This document shows, in pieces, positions 6,962 to 9,535 of a stretch of 9,535 nt of DNA. Position 1 is the stretch's first letter. Every line of letters starts with the position of its first letter. The notes under the pieces are model-generated. The model ran no database searches. It saw only the letters and a list, made by a program, of their open reading frames with translations, and had not been told where the DNA came from. The position numbers and the translations under genes were made by a program. The stretch is from Pseudomonadales bacterium (lineage in GTDB: Bacteria; Pseudomonadota; Gammaproteobacteria; Pseudomonadales; IMCC2047), in contig JAIPFG010000098.1 of the NCBI GenBank assembly GCA_021736745.1, positions 1 through 9,535 on the forward strand, written 5' to 3'.

Positions 6962-8863
6962 ATGTTTCAACGTCAGGTTTTAAAAAAATCACTTTCCCAT
7001 CGGTTTGGCCTGGCCATTGCCGGTATTACCATACTTGCCTTCATCAGCATCGTTGCCGCCATCTTCGTTATCCAACAAGCAGGCACACACGCTGCCGCTG
7101 TCAATGCGGCTGGTTCGCTGCGGATGCAAACCTACCGTATCAGTACCGCCTTACTCAGAATCCAAACGAAACTGATCAATAATGGCGGATCTTACGACTA
7201 CCGTCGTAATGAAAAAAGGCTGGACGACCTCATCGAAAACTTTTCATCGCAACTCAACAGCGAACAGCTCTACGATATACGTCGTTCGGACAAGAACTTC
7301 GAACCGGGAAAATCCTTCAAACTGGTGGAAACGGAATGGAAAAGACGTATTGTCCCCATGTTAAATCAGCTCCAGCAGTTTCAACCGGGGTCTGCCGAAT
7401 ACCAAGCACTCAGTAATCAATACCTGGACCAGGTAAACACATTCGTCGACCAGATCGATCATTTTGTCCTCGCGCTTCAAATTGATTCTGAACAAAAGAT
7501 AAGGATTTTGGGGCTCATTACACTTTTTTGCGTCTTTTGCACCGTGGGTGTTGCTTATGGGGTAATGTATCTGCTGAATGCTTCGGTCATTATCCCTTTG
7601 GCTGAATTGGTCGAGTTGGCGACTCAGTTCAAACAGGGGAATTTTAAAGCTCGTTCAATTAATCCAAATCAGGATGAACTGGGGCTTCTCGCACAAACCT
7701 ATAATCAGATGGCCGAGTCTATTTCCGATCAGTATAAAAGACTCGAAGATGCCGTGACTGAAAAAACCGGTGAATTGACTCGAAGCAATCTTACTCTTGA
7801 GTTTCTCTACAACACCAGCAAAAAGCTGGCCAGCAATAGCGACCCGGATTCTGTCCGTTCTATTTTGCTTGAACTACACCAAGTCGCCGAACTTAAATAC
7901 CTGCTCCTTTGTTATAAACCTGCTGTCGACAGCAATTATTATGAACTGATCAATTTTGGTGCGACCGACAATATTGATCCGGAACAACTCGCTAATGCAC
8001 CAAGCCTTCTCGCTTTGATGAAAGAGCGTCCTAATGAGCGTGTACCGGCCATCATCTCAGGGTTAATGGAAGGTCAAAATCAGTACGGTTATCTCTATGC
8101 CGAAACCAAGTCACCCTATCCCATCAGCCCATGGAAGAAACAGCTGATACAAAATGTTGCCGATCAGCTGGCGGCAGCTTACAGTCTGCAACATCAGGAT
8201 ACTCAGGAACGGCTACTGATGTTGTTTGAAGAACGCGCTGTCATCGCACGCGAGCTGCATGATTCACTTGCGCAGTCGCTTTCTTATCTGAAAATGCAAA
8301 TTACACGACTGAAAACACTGCTGAGTCGGCATGCAGAAGAAGACGTTATCATGGCAGTCAGTAACGAATTACAGGAAGGGCTCAACGCCGCCTACCGAAA
8401 TCTCAGGGAACTCTTGAATACTTTCCGCCTCAAGATTACCCAACCCTCGTTGCATGCCGCGTTAAAAGCAACAGTCAAAGAATTTACTCAATTTAGTGGT
8501 GTTCCGATAGTACTTAACTACAATATGCAGGGATCAAAACTGACGCCAAATGAAGATATTCATGTCCTCCAAATTGTGCGTGAAGCCGTGTCCAATGCGG
8601 TAAAACATGCAGCCGCATCCTGTATTAACATTAATTGCGATGAAACTGACACCGGAGAGACCACTTTTGCCATTATTGATGATGGCGTGGGTATTCACGA
8701 AGAAGCCTCCAAAAAATATCACTACGGCCTATCGATTATGGCTGAGCGGGCAAAAAGCCTTAATGGCAGTGTTTCCATCAGCGCTAAGGAAGAGGGAGGT
8801 ACTTTGGTTTCATTATGTTTTACGCCACAATTAACCCTGGAAAATAATACGAGGACCGCATGA
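6962..8863 (+). CDS. narX: Nitrate/nitrite sensor histidine kinase NarX
   Basis: This is a membrane sensor kinase of 633 aa (E. coli NarX has 598). Order: helix 1 at about 17-39; periplasmic sensor about 40-178 with the P-box NAAGSLRMQTYR (48-59), including Arg54 and Arg59 that in E. coli are linked to ligand sensing; helix 2 about 181-205; HAMP about 206-258; a coiled signalling helix about 258-280; a GAF-like central module about 280-410; then the HisKA_3 H-box RAVIARELHDSLAQ with phospho-acceptor His433. The HATPase_c part shows the N-box REAVSNAVKHA (Asn545), DDGVGI (573-578), HYGLS (587-591) and EEGGTLVSL (610-618). The position of E. coli Lys49 in the P-box is Ala here. ATG 6962 is the only usual in-frame start before the first helix. 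It lacks a visible ribosome site, so coupling to the upstream small ORF is possible. The gene overlaps narL by 4 bp. Confidence 0.96.
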   Translation: MFQRQVLKKSLSHRFGLAIAGITILAFISIVAAIFVIQQAGTHAAAVNAAGSLRMQTYRISTALLRIQTKLINNGGSYDYRRNEKRLDDLIENFSSQLNSEQLYDIRRSDKNFEPGKSFKLVETEWKRRIVPMLNQLQQFQPGSAEYQALSNQYLDQVNTFVDQIDHFVLALQIDSEQKIRILGLITLFCVFCTVGVAYGVMYLLNASVIIPLAELVELATQFKQGNFKARSINPNQDELGLLAQTYNQMAESISDQYKRLEDAVTEKTGELTRSNLTLEFLYNTSKKLASNSDPDSVRSILLELHQVAELKYLLLCYKPAVDSNYYELINFGATDNIDPEQLANAPSLLALMKERPNERVPAIISGLMEGQNQYGYLYAETKSPYPISPWKKQLIQNVADQLAAAYSLQHQDTQERLLMLFEERAVIARELHDSLAQSLSYLKMQITRLKTLLSRHAEEDVIMAVSNELQEGLNAAYRNLRELLNTFRLKITQPSLHAALKATVKEFTQFSGVPIVLNYNMQGSKLTPNEDIHVLQIVREAVSNAVKHAAASCININCDETDTGETTFAIIDDGVGIHEEASKKYHYGLSIMAERAKSLNGSVSISAKEEGGTLVSLCFTPQLTLENNTRTA

Positions 8864-9504
8864 CAGATAAAGCGCGCATATTATTGGTCGATGATCACCC
8901 GCTATTACGAACAGGTGTCTTGCAACTTATCGCGCTTGAAGATGATCTTGAAGCCGTTGGCGAGGCCTCCAGTGGAGAGGAAGCACTCACTCAAGCCTCC
9001 AACCTTGATCCTGATCTGATATTGCTCGATCTGAACATGAAGGGGATGAACGGTATTGAAACGCTTATCGCCTTGCGTGAAGCTGAGGTCACCTCTCGTA
9101 TCGTGATGTTTACGGTTTCCGATAATCAAGAAGACGTCGTAGCTGCCTTGCAATCAGGTGCAGACGGCTATCTGTTAAAAGACATGGAGCCGGATGATCT
9201 CATCAAAAAAATCAGACTTGCCGCCAATGGACAGTTGGTATTAAGCAGTGAGCTAACCGAACTTTTGGCCCTTGCCATTCAAAGTAAAAGCCGAAAAGAC
9301 AACAAGGTCGATATCAGAAGTATGACCAAACGCGAGCGGCAGATTCTAAAGCTTCTCTCTGCCGGGATGACCAATAAGCACATTGCCCGTAAACTAGACA
9401 TCACAGAAGGAACTGTCAAGGTTCATATCAAGCACCTGTTCAAAAAGCTTAGCCTAAAATCCCGTGTGGAAGCAGCAATATGGGCTATGGAGCACAAGAT
9501 ATAA
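8860..9504 (+). CDS. narL: Nitrate/nitrite response regulator NarL
   Basis: This is a cytoplasmic response regulator of 214 aa (E. coli NarL has 216), activated by NarX through phosphorylation. The receiver domain (about 5-122) shows the acidic pair Asp11-Asp12, phospho-acceptor Asp57 (LILLDLNM), Thr85 (VMFTVSD) and Lys107 (GYLLKDME). The linker is about 123-150. The LuxR/GerE-type helix-turn-helix is at about 153-205 (TKRERQILKLL, GMTNKHIARKL). The recognition helix EGTVKVHIKHLFKKL keeps the Val-Lys-Val-His-x-Lys pattern that contacts TACYYMT heptamers in E. coli NarL. It should therefore read the same class of site as the palindrome at 6828-6845. Its ATG overlaps the narX stop (ATGA), with GAGG at 8851-8854 as ribosome site, so the two genes are translated from one mRNA. 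No terminator follows in the 16 bp before the next apparent gene. Confidence 0.97.
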   Translation: MTDKARILLVDDHPLLRTGVLQLIALEDDLEAVGEASSGEEALTQASNLDPDLILLDLNMKGMNGIETLIALREAEVTSRIVMFTVSDNQEDVVAALQSGADGYLLKDMEPDDLIKKIRLAANGQLVLSSELTELLALAIQSKSRKDNKVDIRSMTKRERQILKLLSAGMTNKHIARKLDITEGTVKVHIKHLFKKLSLKSRVEAAIWAMEHKI

Positions 9505-9520
9505 GCCAAGGACAAACAGA

Positions 9521-9535
9521 ATGAATGCCGTGGCC
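9521..9535 (+). CDS. Start of a further gene, cut by window end
   Basis: ATG at 9521 follows AAGGA (9508-9512) at 8 nt spacing and gives the five residues MNAVA before the window ends. The 16-bp gap after narL and the lack of a terminator suggest it belongs to the narXL operon. Five residues are too few to name a product. The ATG at 9525 is an out-of-frame alternative with worse spacing. Confidence 0.45.

Overview
The window is a respiratory nitrate-reduction locus from a gammaproteobacterium. The evidence is the gene set (narG, two narK genes, narX, narL) and a NarG that aligns almost without gaps with the E. coli enzyme as I know it. The divergent layout, narXL facing narK1-narK2-narG, is the one known from Pseudomonas aeruginosa and related denitrifiers or nitrate respirers. 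I see no sequence that fixes the genus. Base composition looks moderate and even, with no mobile element, tRNA, rRNA or CRISPR array.

Layout, left to right. Positions 1-3561 (minus) hold narG, the nitrate reductase catalytic subunit, lacking about the last 60 codons because the window ends. A 121-bp gap holds a degenerate FNR-type site and a hairpin. Positions 3683-5359 (minus) encode NarK2, a nitrate/nitrite transporter with an apparent two-helix insertion and an unusual CPKC tail. The 93-bp gap before narK1 contains a strong intrinsic terminator for narK1. Positions 5453-6700 (minus) encode NarK1, a 12-helix nitrate transporter. Positions 6701-6961 are the divergent control region: a perfect FNR/ANR box placed as in a class II promoter for narK1, a perfect 18-bp palindrome in NarL 7-2-7 geometry, and a small upstream ORF ending just before narX. 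Positions 6962-8863 (plus) encode the nitrate/nitrite sensor kinase NarX, and 8860-9504 the response regulator NarL, overlapping narX by 4 bp. A further gene appears to start at 9521 and runs off the end.

How it works together (family knowledge plus inference): NarX senses periplasmic nitrate or nitrite and phosphorylates NarL. NarL, with an oxygen-responsive FNR/ANR protein, turns on the transporters and the reductase. NarK1 and NarK2 import nitrate and exchange it for nitrite. NarG, with NarH, NarJ and NarI presumably encoded off the left edge, reduces nitrate at the cytoplasmic face of the membrane with quinol electrons.

This is a well-known system, and I found no new one. The points most worth a second look are the terminator splitting narK1 from narK2-narG, a possible separate FNR site for narG, the NarK2 insertion and tail, the narX leader ORF, and a P-box substitution in NarX.
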